A stretch of 64,000 nt of DNA from Xenopus tropicalis. Lineage: Eukaryota; Chordata; Amphibia; Anura; Pipidae. Under the pieces are notes generated by a model, which saw only the letters and a list, made by a program, of their open reading frames with translations, had not been told where the DNA came from and ran no database searches. Numbering within the stretch: the stretch's first letter is position 1; each line of letters opens with the position of its first letter. The stretch covers positions 1,367,155 through 1,431,154 of the forward strand of contig NC_030683.2 of the NCBI RefSeq assembly GCF_000004195.4. Reading direction: 5' to 3'. This document shows positions 10,548 to 23,467 of the stretch, piece by piece. A program made the position numbers and the translations under genes.

Positions 10548-13159
10548 GCCTACTGTCTCCATCTTGCCCTAATGTCCTCATCTTGCCCTACTTCTCCATC
10601 TGTCCTACTGTCTCCATTCTTGCCCTACTTTCTCCTCCTTGCCCTACTGTCCTCCATCTTGCCCTACTGTCTCCTCTTGCCCTACTGTCTCCATTTGCCC
10701 TCACTGTCCCCATCTTGCCTACTGTCTCCATCTGCCCTACTGTCTCCATCTTGTCCTAACTGTCTCCATCTTGTCCCTACTGTCTCGCATCTTGCCCTAC
10801 TGTCTCCATCTTGCCCACTGGTCTCCATCTTTGGTCCTACTGTTCCAATGTTGCCCTACTGTCTCCATCTTGCCTACTGTCTCCATCTTGTCAATAACTG
10901 TCCCTCCATGTTGCCTACTGTCCCCATCTTGCCTACTGTCTCCATCTTGCCCTGGCTGTTCTCCATCTTGCCCTGCTGTCCTCCATCTTGCCCTACTGTC
11001 CATCTTGTCCTTCTTTTCTCCATCTTTCCTACTGTCTGCCATCTTTGCCCTACTGTCTCCTCTTGCCCTACTGTCTCCATTTTGTCCCTACTGTCCCCAT
11101 CTTGCCTACTGTTCTCCATCATTGCCCTACTGTCCCCCATCTTGTCCTACTGTCGCCCATGCTTGTCCTACTGTTCTCCATCTTGGCCCTACTGTCCCAT
11201 CTTGGTCCTACTGTTCCCCATCTTGTCCTTCTTTTCTCCATCTTTCCCTAACTGTCTCCAATCTGCCCTACTGTCTCCATCCTTGCCCTACTGTCTCCAT
11301 TTTGTCCTACTGTCCCCATCTTGCCCTACTTCTCCAATCTTGCCCTCTGTCTCCATCTTGCTAACTTGTCCCCATCTTGTCCTACTGTCCACCATCTTGT
11401 CCCCTACTGTCCCCCATCTTTCCGCTACTGTCTCGCCATCTTGGCCCTACTGTCCCCATCTTGTCCGTCTTTCTCCATCCCTTTCCTACTGTCTCCAATC
11501 TTGCCTACTGTCTCCATCTTGCACTACTGTCTCCATCTTGTCGCCTACTGTCCCCCATCTTGCCCCTAAAATGTGCTCCATCTTGCCCTACTGTCTCCCT
11601 CTTGCCCTGCTGCCTCCATCTTGCCCTACTGTATCTATCTTGCCCTTACTGTCCTCCCTTCTTGCCCTGCTGCCCTCCCCTCTTGCCCCTGCTGCCTCCA
11701 TCTTTGCCCTATACTGTCTCCATTCTTGGCGCTACTGTCTCATCTTGCCCTAGCTGTCCCATCTTTGTCCTAAATGTCTCCATCTTGCCCTACTGTCCCC
11801 ATCTTGCCCTACTGTCTCCATCTTGCCCTACTGTCCCCATCTTGTTCCTTTTTCCTCCATCTTTCCTTACTGTCTCCATCTTGCCCTACTGTCTCATCTT
11901 GGCCCTACTGTCTCCATCTTGCCCTAACGTCCTCCATCATTGTCCTACTGTCCCCATCTTGCCGCTACTGTCTCCTATCCTGCCTACTTGTCCCCATCTT
12001 GTCCTTCTTTCTCCATCTTTCCCTTAACTGTCTCCATCTTGCCCTACTGTCTCCAATCTTGCCCTACTGTCTCCATATGTCCTACTGTCCCCCATCTTGC
12101 CCTACTGGTCCCCCATCTTGCCCTACTGTCCTCCTCTTGCCCTACTGTCTCGCCCCTCTTGCCCTGCTTGCCTCCAATCTTGCCCTAACTGTCTCTAATC
12201 TTGCCCTACTGTCTCCTCTTGCCCTGCTGCCTCCATCTTGCCCTACTGTCCTCTATTTTGCCCTACTGTCTCCCTCTTGCCACTGCTGCCTCCATCTTGC
12301 AACTACTGTCTCTTCCATCTTGCCCTACTGTCTCCCTCTTGCCTGCTGCCTCCAATCTTGCCCTACTGTCTCCATCTTGCCCACTACATGTCTCCCTCGT
12401 TGCCCCTGCTGCCTCCATCTTGGCCTACTGTCTCCCATCTTGCCCTACTGTCTCCCTCTTGCCCTGCTTGCTGCATCTTCCCTACTCTGTCCTCCTCTTG
12501 CCTACGCCCCATCTTGCCCTACTGTCTCCCTCTTTGCCCTGCTGCCTCCATCTTGCCCTAACTGTCTCCATCTTGCCCCTACTGTCTCCATCTTGCCTCT
12601 ACTGTCCCCATCTTGCCCTACTCTCTCCCTCTTGCCCTGCTGCCTCCATCTTGCCCTACTGTCTCCATCTTGCCCTACTGTCTTCCAATCTTGCCCTACT
12701 GTCCCCATCTTGCCCTACTGCCTCCCTCTTTGCCCTGTGCTCCATCTTGCCCTACTGTCCTCCATCTTGCCTAACTGTCGCCCCATCTTGCCCTACTGTC
12801 CCCATTTCCCCTACTGTCTCCCTCTTGCCCTACTGTCCCCATCTTGCCCTACTGTCTCCCTCTTGCCCCTACTGTCTCCCTCTTGCCCTGCTGCCTCATC
12901 TTTGCCCTACTGTCTTCCATCTTGCCCTACTGTCTCCATCTTGGGCACCCTACTGTCCGCCCATCTTGCCCTATTACTGTCTCCATCTTGCCCTACTGTC
13001 CCCATCTTGCCCTACTGTCTCCCTCTTGCCCTACTGTCTCCCTCTTGGCCCTAAACTGTCCATTTTGCCTACTGTCCCCATCTTGCCCTACTGTCCCCAT
13101 CGTTGCCCTAACTGTCTCCCTCTTTGCCCTGCTTGCCTCCATCTGCCCTACTGCCTCCC
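10548..13159 (+). repeat. 19-bp minisatellite array 4
   Basis: Same unit as arrays 1-3 in the + orientation, about 135 copies. Many copies in the 11.6-13.1 kb part carry CTGCCTCC or CTGTCTCCCTC variants, a subfamily not prominent elsewhere. Indel noise is high. The open frames here are repeat translations. Confidence 0.95.
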
Positions 13160-13788
13160 GTGTATATAAATATATATAAATGTATGGATATAATCTCATT
13201 CAGTTCCTAAAGGAATTAGTTTAGTGGGGGGGGGAAATGGGGGGGGCAGATCTGAGACCCCAATAGAATGAAACTGAGGAGGGGGCAGTTGAAGTGAGAT
13301 GAGAATTCTCCAGTTTCAAGTGCATGGGAATTCAGCGGCATCTTTGGGCCCATAATAGAGTTCATGGTGCTGATGGGGGGGCCGTGACCGACACAATGAA
13401 GGAGAAGCCCCCTGGGATCCCACCGAGAGGCCTTTCGGCTCAGTGTAATTGACAGGATTTGGATTGAGTGATAAATATATTCATGATTCAACCCCGTAAC
13501 GTATCTTCTCCCCCCCGGGGGCCCCTCTCCGCTCCGACTCTTCAGCCCGACACCCCCCAACTGTCAGAGCTTTCCCTGCAACGAAGCATCAGCTTCTCAG
13601 CTCGTTCCACTCGAGGAGCTTCCATGGAATATCCCCTGTAGCGTCGGGGAGGGGGGGCTCATGTGTGGCCCCCATTGATGGTTCTGCCTCTGTGTTACCC
13701 CTACATTGCCCCCCACTGTCCCCTAATTATATCCCTAATTCGCTCCTCCCCAATACTATTTATTCGGAAGTGTGTGTACCCTGACAGT
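13160..13788. other. Unique intronic DNA, nothing recognised
   Basis: It begins with a short TATA-rich run (13159-13193) and has no coding support. Confidence 0.4.
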
Positions 13789-15780
13789 TGCACGGGGGAG
13801 TGTATTTCCTGGTACCCATGTGACTGTCTCTGCTTCCTTTGCACGGGGGGAGTGTATTTCCTGGTACCCATGTGACTGTCTCTGCTTCCTTTGCACGGGG
13901 GGAGTGTATTTCCTGGTACCCATGTGACTGTCTCTGCTTCCTTTGCACGGGGGGAGTGTATTTCCTGGTACCCATGTGACTGTCTCCTGTTTCCTGTGCA
14001 CGGGGGAGTGTATTTCCCGGTACCCGTGTGACTGTCTCTGCTTCCTTTGCACGGGGGGAGTGTATTTCCTGGTCCCATGTGAACTGTCTCTGCTTTCCTT
14101 TGCACGGGGGAGTGTATTTCCTGGTACCCGTGTGACTGTCTCTGGCTTCCTTTGCACGGGGGAGTGTATTTCCCGGTACATGTGACTGTCTCTGCTTCCT
14201 TTGCACGGGGGGAGTGTATTTGTACCCATGTGACTACGGGGGGGGTGTATTTCCTGGTACCCCATGTGACTGTCTCTGCTTCTTTGCACGGGGGGAGTTG
14301 TATTTCCTGGTACCCATGTGACCTGTCTCTGTTTCCTGTGCACGGGGGAGTGGTATTTCCCGGTACCCGTGTGACTGTCTCTGCTTCCTTTGCACGGGGG
14401 AGTGTATTTCCTGGTACCCGTGTGACTGTCTCTGCTTCCTTTGCCGGGGGAGTGTATTTCCCGTACCCGTGTGACTGTCTCTTGCTTCCTTTTGCACGGG
14501 GAGTGTATTTCCTGGTACCCGTGTGACTGTCTTCTGCTTCCTTTGCACGGGGGAGTGTATTTCCTGGTACCATGTGTCTGTCTGCTGCTTCCTGTTGCAC
14601 GGGGGAGTGTAATTTCCTAGTACCCGTGGTGACTGTTCCTGCTTCCTGTGCACGGGGGAGTGTATTTTATGGTACCCGTGTGACTGTCTCTGCTTCCTGT
14701 GCAAGGGGGAAGTGTATTTCCCGGTACCCATGTGACTGTCTCTGCTTCTTTGCAACGGGGGAGTGTATTTCCTGGTACCCATGTGACTGTCTCTGCTTCC
14801 TTTGCACGGGGGAGTGTATTCCTGGTACCCATGTGACTGTCCCTCTGCTTCCTTTGCACGGGGGAGTGTATTTTCCCGGTACCCATGTGACTGTCCTCTG
14901 CTTCCTTTGCACGGGGAGTGTATTTCCTGGTACCCATGTGACTGTCCTCCTGGCTTCCTTTGCACGGGGGAGTGTATTTCCTGGTACCCGTGTGACTGTC
15001 TCTGCTTCCTTTGCCATGGGGGGTGTATTTCCTGGTACCCGTGTTACTGTCCTCTGCTTCCTTTTTGACGGGGGAGTGTATTTCCCTGGTACCCCTGTGA
15101 CTGTCTCTGCTTCCTTTGCACGGGGGAGTGTATTTCCTGGTACCCCTGTGACTGTCTCTGCTTCCTTGCAGGGGGAGTGTATTTCCTGGTACCCGTGTGT
15201 GACTGTCTCTGCTTCCTTTGCACGGGGAGTGATATTTCCTGGTACCCCATGTGACTGTCCCTCTGCTTCTTTGCACGGGGGAGTGTAACCCTGTATGTGA
15301 CTGTCTCTGCTTCCTTTGCGGGGGAGTGTATTTCCTGGTACCGTGTGACTGTCTCTGCTTCCTTTGCACGGGGGGAGTGGTATTGCTCCTGCTTCCTTTG
15401 CACCCTGGTACCCGTGTGACTGTCTCGGCTTCCTTTGCACGGGGGAGTGTATTTCCTGGTACCGTGTGACTGTCTCTGCTTCCTTTTGCACGGGGGAGTG
15501 TATTCCTGGTCCCCATGTGACTGTCTCTGCTTCCTGTTGCACGGGGGAGTCTTATTTCCTGGTACCATGTGACTGTCTCTGCTTCCTGTGCACGGGGGAG
15601 TGTATTTCCTGGTACCCGGTGTGACTGTCTCTGCTTCCTTTGCACGGGGGAGTGTATTTCCCGGTACCCATGTGTGACTGTCTCTGCTTCCTTTGCACGG
15701 GGAAGTGTATTTCCCGGTCCCCATGTGACTGTCTCTGCTTCCTTTGCACGGGGGAGTGTATTTCCCGGTACCCATGTGAC
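13789..15780 (+). repeat. 51/52-bp minisatellite
   Basis: Units contain GCACGGGGGAGTGTATTTCC, GGTACCCATGTGACTGTCTC and TGCTTCCTTT, with about 38 copies. Recurrent variants are CCCGTG for CCCATG and CCCGGTACC for CCTGGTACC. Indels are frequent. Open frames on both strands are repeat-derived. Confidence 0.95.
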
Positions 15781-16751
15781 ATATTGCGCTTTTAGAGGAG
15801 GCGCCAGGGTCCCACACTCCCCTTGGCACTTTGCCCCCCGGTGCCACGTAATGTGCAGTCCCATGCAGCTGTGCCCACTCATTCCAACTGCAGCTCTCAC
15901 CATCCCCCCCATGGGAGTTGCAGTTAAACTACACCCTAACATTACCAGGTTCAGCCAAATATCAGAGTAAGTGACTAATCTCTACCATTAGGAGCCCCCA
16001 CTAATCCCATGACCTCTGGGGGCCACATGGTCACATGCTCTGCGATAATAGGGGGGGGGCTGCATCAGGGGCAGAGATAGATTGGTGGCCACGACAGTCA
16101 GATCCAGTGCAGAACATGTGCCCCCCCCGGCACCGTGGCAGTGCCACCCCCAATGCAGCGCTATGGCAGCTCCTTCCCATTTGTACTGAGAATAAACAAC
16201 ACTTTTCCACTCTGTGAGGTACCAAAAGGGTTAATTAGGGGCCGAATGGGTCAGATTTGTGCGGCAGGACCCGGGGGGGGGGGGGGGGGGAGAGGCGGCA
16301 GGGCTCGTGTAAATAAAGGGGCAATTGTGATCCCAGTAATGAGCAGCTGATCCATGGGAGCCCCCCCCCGTGCCCAGCGCCCCCCTGGCACCTGATTGGG
16401 CGATTCCGCTGCTTAGTGTGTAAATATTCCGTGTGTGGGAGGCGGAGAAATTCCGTGTAAATGGCGCTCTGCCCACGGCCTTTGTGTTACATACGGGCAC
16501 CGACTGGCACTGCCAACCTACAGCTTGCCAGCCCTCCAATATCCTTATCATGTACAGTAGGGGGCACATCAGGGTCTCAGCTCCCCTTTGGTTACAATCT
16601 GTTTATTATCTACTCCATGTGCCACTCATTGTGTTGTGCAACCTGTTGGTACTGTACATATTGTTATAATATGGGTGCGGGGTGAGATTGTTAGTGGGGG
16701 CGGGTGGGCGGGTTTGGGGTGGCGGTTTCAGGGCAGTTGGGGTCAGGAGTT
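15781..16751. other. Unique intronic DNA
   Basis: Contains a run of 18 or so G at 16271-16290. No coding, RNA or transposon signal was recognised. Confidence 0.4.
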
Positions 16752-17020
16752 GTAATGCAGGAGTTAGTTAGGGTGCAGGGGTTTGGGGTGCAGGAGTTGG
16801 GTCAGGGTTGGGGTTAGGTGCAGGAGTTGGGGTGCAGGGGTTGAGGTGCAGGAGTTGGGGTGCAGGGGTTGAGGTGCAGGGGTTGGGGGGCAGGAGTTGG
16901 GGTGCAGGGGTTGAGGTGCAGGAGTTGGGGGTGCAGGGGTTGAGGTGCAGGAGTTGGGGTGCAGGGGTTGAGGTGCGGGAGTTGGGGTGCAGGGTTGAGG
17001 GTGCAGGAGTTGGGGTCTTA
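16752..17020 (+). repeat. 14-bp minisatellite (28-bp dimer)
   Basis: Units alternate GCAGGAGTTGGGGT and GCAGGGGTTGAGGT. The reverse complement of the same motif forms the short array at 24922-24995 beside the gap. Confidence 0.9.
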
Positions 17021-20000
17021 CAGCCCCCCTGGCATTCCCAGTACCCAGAGCACAAACAGCCCCCCAAGCCCAATAAATAGTGACTGTCTTTGTGGCACCT
17101 TACAGCCCCCCTGGCATTCCCAGTAACCCAGAGGAACAACAGCCCCCCAGCCAATAAATAATATGACTGTCTTGTGGCACCTTACAGCCCCCCTGGCATT
17201 CCCAGTACCCAGGCACAAACAGCCCCCCCAGCCCAATAAATAGTGTCTGTCTGTGGCACCTTACAGCCCCCCTGGCATTCCCAGTACCCAGAGGCACAAA
17301 CAGCCCCCCCAGCCCAATAAATAGTGTCTGTCTGTTGGCACCTTACAGCCCCCCCGGCATTCCCAGTACCCAGAGGCACAAACAGCCCCCCCCAGCCCAA
17401 TAAATAGTGACTGTTCTGTGGCACCTTACAGCCCCCCCGGCATTCCCAGTACCCCAGAGGCACAAACAGCCCCCCCAGCCCAATAAATAGTGACTGTCTG
17501 TGGCACCTTACACCCCCCCTGGGCAATTCCCAGTACCCAGAGGCACAAACAGCCCCCCCCAGCCCAATAAATAGTGACTGTCTGTGGGCACCTTACAGCC
17601 CCCTGGCATTCCCAGTACCCAGAGGCACAAACAGCGCCCCCCCAGCCCAATAAATAGTGACTGTCTGTGGCACCTTACAGCCCCCCCGGCATTCCAGTAC
17701 CCAGAGGCACAAACAGCCCCCCCCCAGACCCAATAAATAGTGACTGTCTGTGGCACCTTACAGCCCCCCTGGCATTTCCAGTACCCAGAGGCACAAACAG
17801 CCCCCCCAGCCCAATAAATAGTGACTGTCTGTGGCACCTTACAGCCCCCCTGGCATTCCCAGTACCCAGAGGCACAAACAGCCCCCCCCAGCCCAAATAA
17901 ATAGTGAGTTGTCTGTGGCACCTTACAGCCCCCCTGGCATTCCCAGTACCCCAGAGGCCACAAACAGCCCCCCCAGCCCAATAAATAGTGACTGTCTGTG
18001 GCACCTTACAGCCCCCCTGGCATTCCCAGTACCAGAGGCAACAAACAGCCCCCCCAGCCCAATAAATATTGACTGTCTGTGGGCACCTTACAGCCCCCCT
18101 GGCATTCCCAGTACCCAGAGACACAAAACCCCCCAGCCCAATAAATAGTGACTGTCTGTGGCACCTTACAGCCCCCCTGGCATTCCCAGTACCCAGAGCA
18201 CAAACAGCCCCCCCCCAGCCCAAATAAATAGTGACTGTCTGTGGCACCTTACAGCCCCCTGGCATTCCCAGTACCCAGCAGCACAAACAGCCCCCCCAGC
18301 CAATAAATAGTGACTGTCTGTGGCACTTTACAGCCCCCCTGGCATTCCCAGTACCCAGAGGCACAAACAGCCCCCCAGCCCAATAAATAGGTGAACTGTC
18401 TGTGGCACTTTACAGCCCCCCCGGCATTCCCAGTACCCAGAGGCACAAACAGCCCCCCCAGCCCAATAAATAGTGTCTGTTCTGTGGCACCTTACAGCCC
18501 CCCCGGCATTCCAGTACCCAGAGGCCACAAAACAGCCCCCCCAGCCCAATAAATAGTGTCTGTCTGTGGCACCTTACAGCCCCCCGGCATTCCCAGTACC
18601 CAGAGGCCACAAACAGCCCCCCCCCAGCCCAATAAATAGTGACTGTCTGTGGCACCTTACAGCCCCCCGGCATTCCCAGTACCCAGAGGCACAAACAGCC
18701 CCCCAGCCCAATTAAATAGTGACTGTCTGTGGCACCTTACAGCCCCCTGGCATTCCAGTACCCAGAGGCACAAACAGCCCCCCCCAGCCCAATAAATAGT
18801 GACTGTCTGTGGCACCTTACAGCCCCCCTGGCATCCCAGTACCCAGAGGCACAAACAGCCCCCCCCCCAGCCCAATAAATAGTGACTGTCTGTGGCACCT
18901 TACAGCCCCCCCTGGCATTCCCAGTACCCAGAGGCACAAACAGCCCCCCCCCCCACCCAATAAATAGTGACTGTCTGTGCCACCTTACAGCCCCCCTGCA
19001 TTCCAGTACCCAAGAGGCACAAACAGCCCCCCCCCCAGCCCAATAAATAGTGACTGTCTGTGGCACCTTACAGCCCCCCTGGCATTCCCAGTACCCAGAG
19101 GCACAAACAGGCCCCCCCAGCCAATAAATAGTGAGTGTCTGTGGCACCTTACAGCCCCCCGGCATTCCAGTACCCAGAGGCACAAACAGCCCCCCCCCAG
19201 CCCAATTAAATAGTGACTGTCTGTGGCACCTTACAGCCCCCCTGGCATTCCCAGTACCCAGAGGCACAAACAGCCCCCCCCCCAGCCCAATAAATAGTGA
19301 CTGTCTGTGGCACCTTACAGCCCCCCTGGCATTCCAGTACCCAGAGGCACAAAACACCCCCAGCCAATAAATAGTGACTGTCTGTGGCACCTTACAGCCC
19401 CCCTGGCATTCCCAGTACCCAGAGGCACAAACAGCCCCCCCAGCCCAATAAATAGTGACTGTCTGTGGCACCTTACAGCCCCCCTGGCATTCCCAGTACC
19501 CAGAGGCACAAACAGCCCCCCCCCAGCCCAATAAATAGTGACTGTCTTGTGGCACCTTACAGCCCCCTGCATTCCCAGTACCCAGAGGCACAAACAGCCC
19601 CCCCAGCCCAATAAATAGTGAGTGTCTGTGGCACCTTACAGCCCCCCCGGCATTCCCAGTACCCAGAGGCACAAACAGCCCCCCCCCAGCCCAATAAATA
19701 GTGACTGTCTGTGGCACCTTACAGCCCCCCTGGCATTCCCAGTACCCAGAGGCACAAACAGCCCCCCCCCCAGCCCAATAAATAGTGACTGTCTGTGGCA
19801 CCTTACAGCCCCCCCTGGCATTCCCAGTACCCAGAGGCACAAACAGCCCCCCCAGCCCAATAAATAGTGACTGTCTGTGGCACCTTACAGCCCCCCTGGC
19901 TATCCCAGTACCCAGAGGCACAAAACAGCCCCCCCAGCCCAATAAATAGTGACTGTCTGTGGCACCTTACAGCCCCCGCGCATTCCCAGTACCCAGAGGC

Positions 20001-20743
20001 ACAAACAGCCCCCCCAGCCCAATAAATAGTGACTGTCTGTGGCACCTTACAGCCCCCCCTGGCATTCCCAGTACCCAGAGGCACAAACAGCCCCCCAGCC
20101 CAATAAATAATGGACTGTCTGTGGCACCTTACAGCCCCCCTGGCATTCCCAGTACCCAGAGGCACCAAACAGCCCCCCCAGCCCATAAATAGTGACTGTC
20201 TGTGGCACCTTACAGCCCCCCTGGCATTCCCAGTACCCAGAGGCACAAACAGCCCCCCCAGCCCAATAAATAGTGACTGTCTGTGGCACCTTACAGCCCC
20301 CCCGGCATTCCCAGTACCCAGAGGCACAAACAGCCCCCCCCAGCCCAATAAATAGTGACTGTCTGTGGCACCTTACAGCCCCCCCGGCATTCCCAGTACC
20401 CAGAGGCACAAACAGCCCCCCCAGCCCAATAAATAGTGACTGTCTGTGCACCTTTACAGCCCCCCCGGCATTCCCAGTACCAGAGCACAAACAGCCCCCC
20501 AGCCCAATAAATAGTGACTGTCTGTGGCACCTTACAGCCCCCCTGGCATTCCCAGTACCCAGAGGCACAAACAGCCCCCCCAGCCCAATTAAATAGTGAC
20601 TGTCTGTGGCACCTTACAGCCCCCTGCATTCCAGTACCCAAGCACAAACAGCCCCCCCCCAGCCCAATAAAAGTGACTGTCTGTTGCACCTTACAGCCCC
20701 CCTGGCATTCCCAGTACCCAGAGGCACAAACAGCCCCCCCCCC
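17021..20743 (+). repeat. 81-bp minisatellite, left arm of inverted duplication
   Basis: About 46 units contain CCCAATAAATAGTGACTGTC, TGTGGCACCTTACAGCCCCC and CTGGCATTCCCAGTACCCAG, then AGGCACAAACAG and a variable C run. Each unit carries a sense AATAAA. Length differences come mostly from the C run and from scattered single-base indels. The same array in the opposite orientation is at 32164-33578. Confidence 0.97.
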
Positions 20744-21577
20744 CCAGCCCTACTGTCTCCATCTTTCCTACTGTCCCCATCTTGCCCTACTGTCTCCATC
20801 TTGCCCTACTGTCCCCATCTTGCCCTACTGTCCCATCTTGCCCTACTGTCTCCATCTTGCCCTACTGTCCCCATCTTGCCCTACTGTCTCCATCTTGCCC
20901 TACTGTCTCCATCTTGCCCTACTGTCTCCATCTTGCCCTACTGTCCCCATCTTGTCCTACTGTCCCATCTTGCCCTACTGTCTCCATTCTTGCCCTACTG
21001 TCCCCATCTTGTCCTACTGTCCCCATCTTGCCCTACTGTCTCCATCTTGCCCCTACTGTCCCCATCTTGCCCTACTGTCCGCCATCTTGCCCTACTGCTC
21101 CATCTTGCCCTACTGTCTCCCATCTTTGCCCTACTGTCTCCATCTTGCCCTACTGTCCCCATCTTGCCACTGTCTCCATCTTGCCCTTTTACTGTCCCAT
21201 TCTTGCCCTACTGTCTCCATCTTGCCCTACTGCCCCCATCTGCCCTACTGTCTCCATCTTGCCCTACTGTCCCCATCATTGCCACTACTGTCTCCATCTT
21301 GCCCTACTGTCCCCATCTTGCCCTTACTGTTCTCCATCTTGCCCTACTGGTCTCCATCTTGCCTTACTGTCTCCATCTTGCCCCGCTGTCTCGCTCTTGC
21401 CCCGCTGTCTGCTCTTGCCCCGCTGTCTCCATCTTGTCCTACTGTCCCCATCTTGCCCTACTGTCTCCATCTTGCCCTACTGTCCCCATCTTGCCCTGCT
21501 GTCTCCATTCTTGCCCCTACTGTCTCCATCTTGTCCTACTGTCTCCATCTTGTCCTACTGTCTCCATCTTGCCCTAC
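20744..21577 (+). repeat. 19-bp minisatellite array 5, left arm
   Basis: About 43 units in the + orientation, fused directly to the 81-bp array at CAGCCCTACTGTCTCC. Marker variant units (CGCTCTTGCCCCGCTGTCT) lie at 21379-21430 and recur in the right arm. Confidence 0.95.
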
Positions 21578-22314
21578 CTCCTCTGTTTGTTATGCACTAA
21601 TATACCTATGTAAAACTCAGAGCAAATTGGAAACCCCCCCCCCCCCTTGTCTCCCCCCATAGACCACAAACTGCCCCAGTGCGACACAAACAAGCTGTAA
21701 ACAATTCATTACTGCGCGGGCGGGGGGAGAGGGACACACGGCGACTGCTGATCCCCCCCCCCCCCCCGCGACATTAATGCGAGTCAGAGGAGTCGGATTA
21801 ACTGTGAACAATCCGTCCGTGATCAAGTGGCGCAGATCCCGCCCGCGGCGCAACCACTTCATTCAGTAACTGCCGCGAGCGGGGAGTCGGGGATTAAGCG
21901 CAGTCGCAGCCGTGATTGTGAATCTCCAATGAGTTTTTTCTCTTGTTTTTGTAGCAACAAAAATGTATGAAAAAGAGATAATTGTGTAACGACTCGGGGC
22001 TGAACTGCATCTGATACAGCGCGACATTTTGTGGGAACCTAAGTGAATCCGAATCAGAGAACATACGGACTCCATAGAAACCAGTGCGGCCTGCAGCAGT
22101 CATTTGTATGTATTCCTCCGCAGGTGTGGATTTAATGAGTGGGGCAATAAATGCTGCACTGCCAATAAACCCCCACCCCCTACACAACACAAAAATCAAA
22201 GGCATCCCATTGGCTCCCACCATTATTACCCCCCCCCCCATCCCCGCCAATTACACAGCAGCCAATGCGCAGAGCCCCGCAGATAAACTCTAGGTTGGTA
22301 TAGTTGCCCTTTAA
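21578..22314. other. Unique segment of left inverted arm
   Basis: Non-coding. Contains long C runs (21634-21647, 21747-21767) and an AT-richer core (21900-22070) that could be a conserved element. The inverted copy is at 29829-30570. Confidence 0.6.
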
Positions 22315-22664
22315 TGGCGGCTACAGATGCCCCCGGCTGGACCCCTGCCAGTAATAAGGAGGCGCAGATCATTAAGTCGCTGATAGATTCGGCGCTAATT
22401 GAGGGGAATGGAATGTTCTGTGCGGCCTGAATCCTCTCCTTGTTGGGCCCTAATGGTTCCCTGGACTTCTGTTCAGGGAGTTACAACTTCTCCTGCCCAA
22501 TAGGAATGACTGCAGATTACTGCTGCCCCGCCCCCAGGAATAATTACCCTTCTGCCCCGGTACAAGTTTTAGCCAAGTACTTAATCTGAGGCAAGGGCGC
22601 CACCATAGGCTGCCCCCCTGCACTGCAACTGTGGGGGGAATCCAGGAGTTCTGTTCATGTATAA
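22315..22664. other. Unique intronic DNA beyond the left arm
   Basis: It starts exactly where homology to the right arm stops (after TTAA at 22311-22314). Nothing else is recognised. Confidence 0.5.
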
Positions 22665-23243
22665 ATGTAGGTAGGTAGGTATGTACAGTATGTAGGTAGG
22701 TATGTATGTATATAGGTAGGTATGTATGTACAGTATGTAGGTAGGTATGTATGTACAGTATGTAGGTAGGTATGTATGTACAGTATGTAGGTAGGTATGT
22801 ATGTACAGTATGTAGGTAGGTAGGTATGTACAGTATGTAGGTAGGTATGTATGTACAGTATGTAGGTAGGTATGTAGTATATAGTAGGAGGTATGTATTA
22901 CAGTATGTAGTAGGTATGTATGTACAGTATGTAGGTAGGTATGTATGTACAGTATGTAGGTAGGTATGTATGTACAGTATGTAGGTAGGTAGGTATGTAC
23001 AGTATGTAGGTAGGTATGTATGTACAGTATGTAGGTAGGTATGTATGTATATAGGTAGGTAGGTATGTATGTACAGTATGTAGGTAGGTATGTATGTACA
23101 GTATGTAGGTAGGTAGGTATGTACAGTATGTAGGTAGGTATGTATGTACAGTATGTAGGTAGGTATGTATGTACAGTATGTAGGTAGGTATGTATGTATA
23201 TAGGTAGGTAGGTATGTATGTACAGTAGGTAGGTAGGTAGGTA
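22665..23243 (+). repeat. Tetranucleotide-derived 25-bp minisatellite
   Basis: Built of GTAG/GTAT tetramers with CAGTA punctuation, giving the 25-bp unit CAGTATGTAGGTAGGTATGT plus ATGTA. This is a higher-order repeat that grew from a microsatellite. Confidence 0.92.
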
Positions 23244-23467
23244 TATTTTTATTTACATAGTGACACTTATGCACTCAGTGCTGTACAGCAGGACAACAAA
23301 TTAATACAACAAACGGAATCGATACAATCCTTCAAGGGACGAGGATGGAGGTCCCTGGCCCACAGAGCTTACAATCTAAATGTTCATGTAAGAAAAGTGC
23401 AAGTCAGAGGGTGAAACACCTCACTCATATGTCGTACGTTGGAAATGATGCCAGACAGACACGTGGA
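23244..23467. other. Unique segment between two arrays
   Basis: About 220 bp containing ACAGTGACACTTATGCACTC-like sequence and TGGAGGTCCCTGGCCCACAG. No gene is supported. Confidence 0.35.

Larger units (their letters stand above)
17021..22314 (+). repeat. Left arm of large inverted duplication
   Basis: The order is 81-bp array, 19-bp array, about 730 bp unique, TTAA. It mirrors 29829-33578, with identical array-array and array-unique junctions. Unique parts are about 97% alike by eye, with both substitutions and indels, including a 13-bp difference near 21602. Confidence 0.9.

Noticed and set aside
18737..20348. Long minus-strand frames with repeated Gly/Cys-rich peptide
   Set aside because: Translations of the 81-bp minisatellite; frame changes follow G/C-run length differences.
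17021..20743. Regular spacing suggestive of a CRISPR array
   Set aside because: Whole units repeat with no unique spacers, the period is 81 bp, and the genome is vertebrate.
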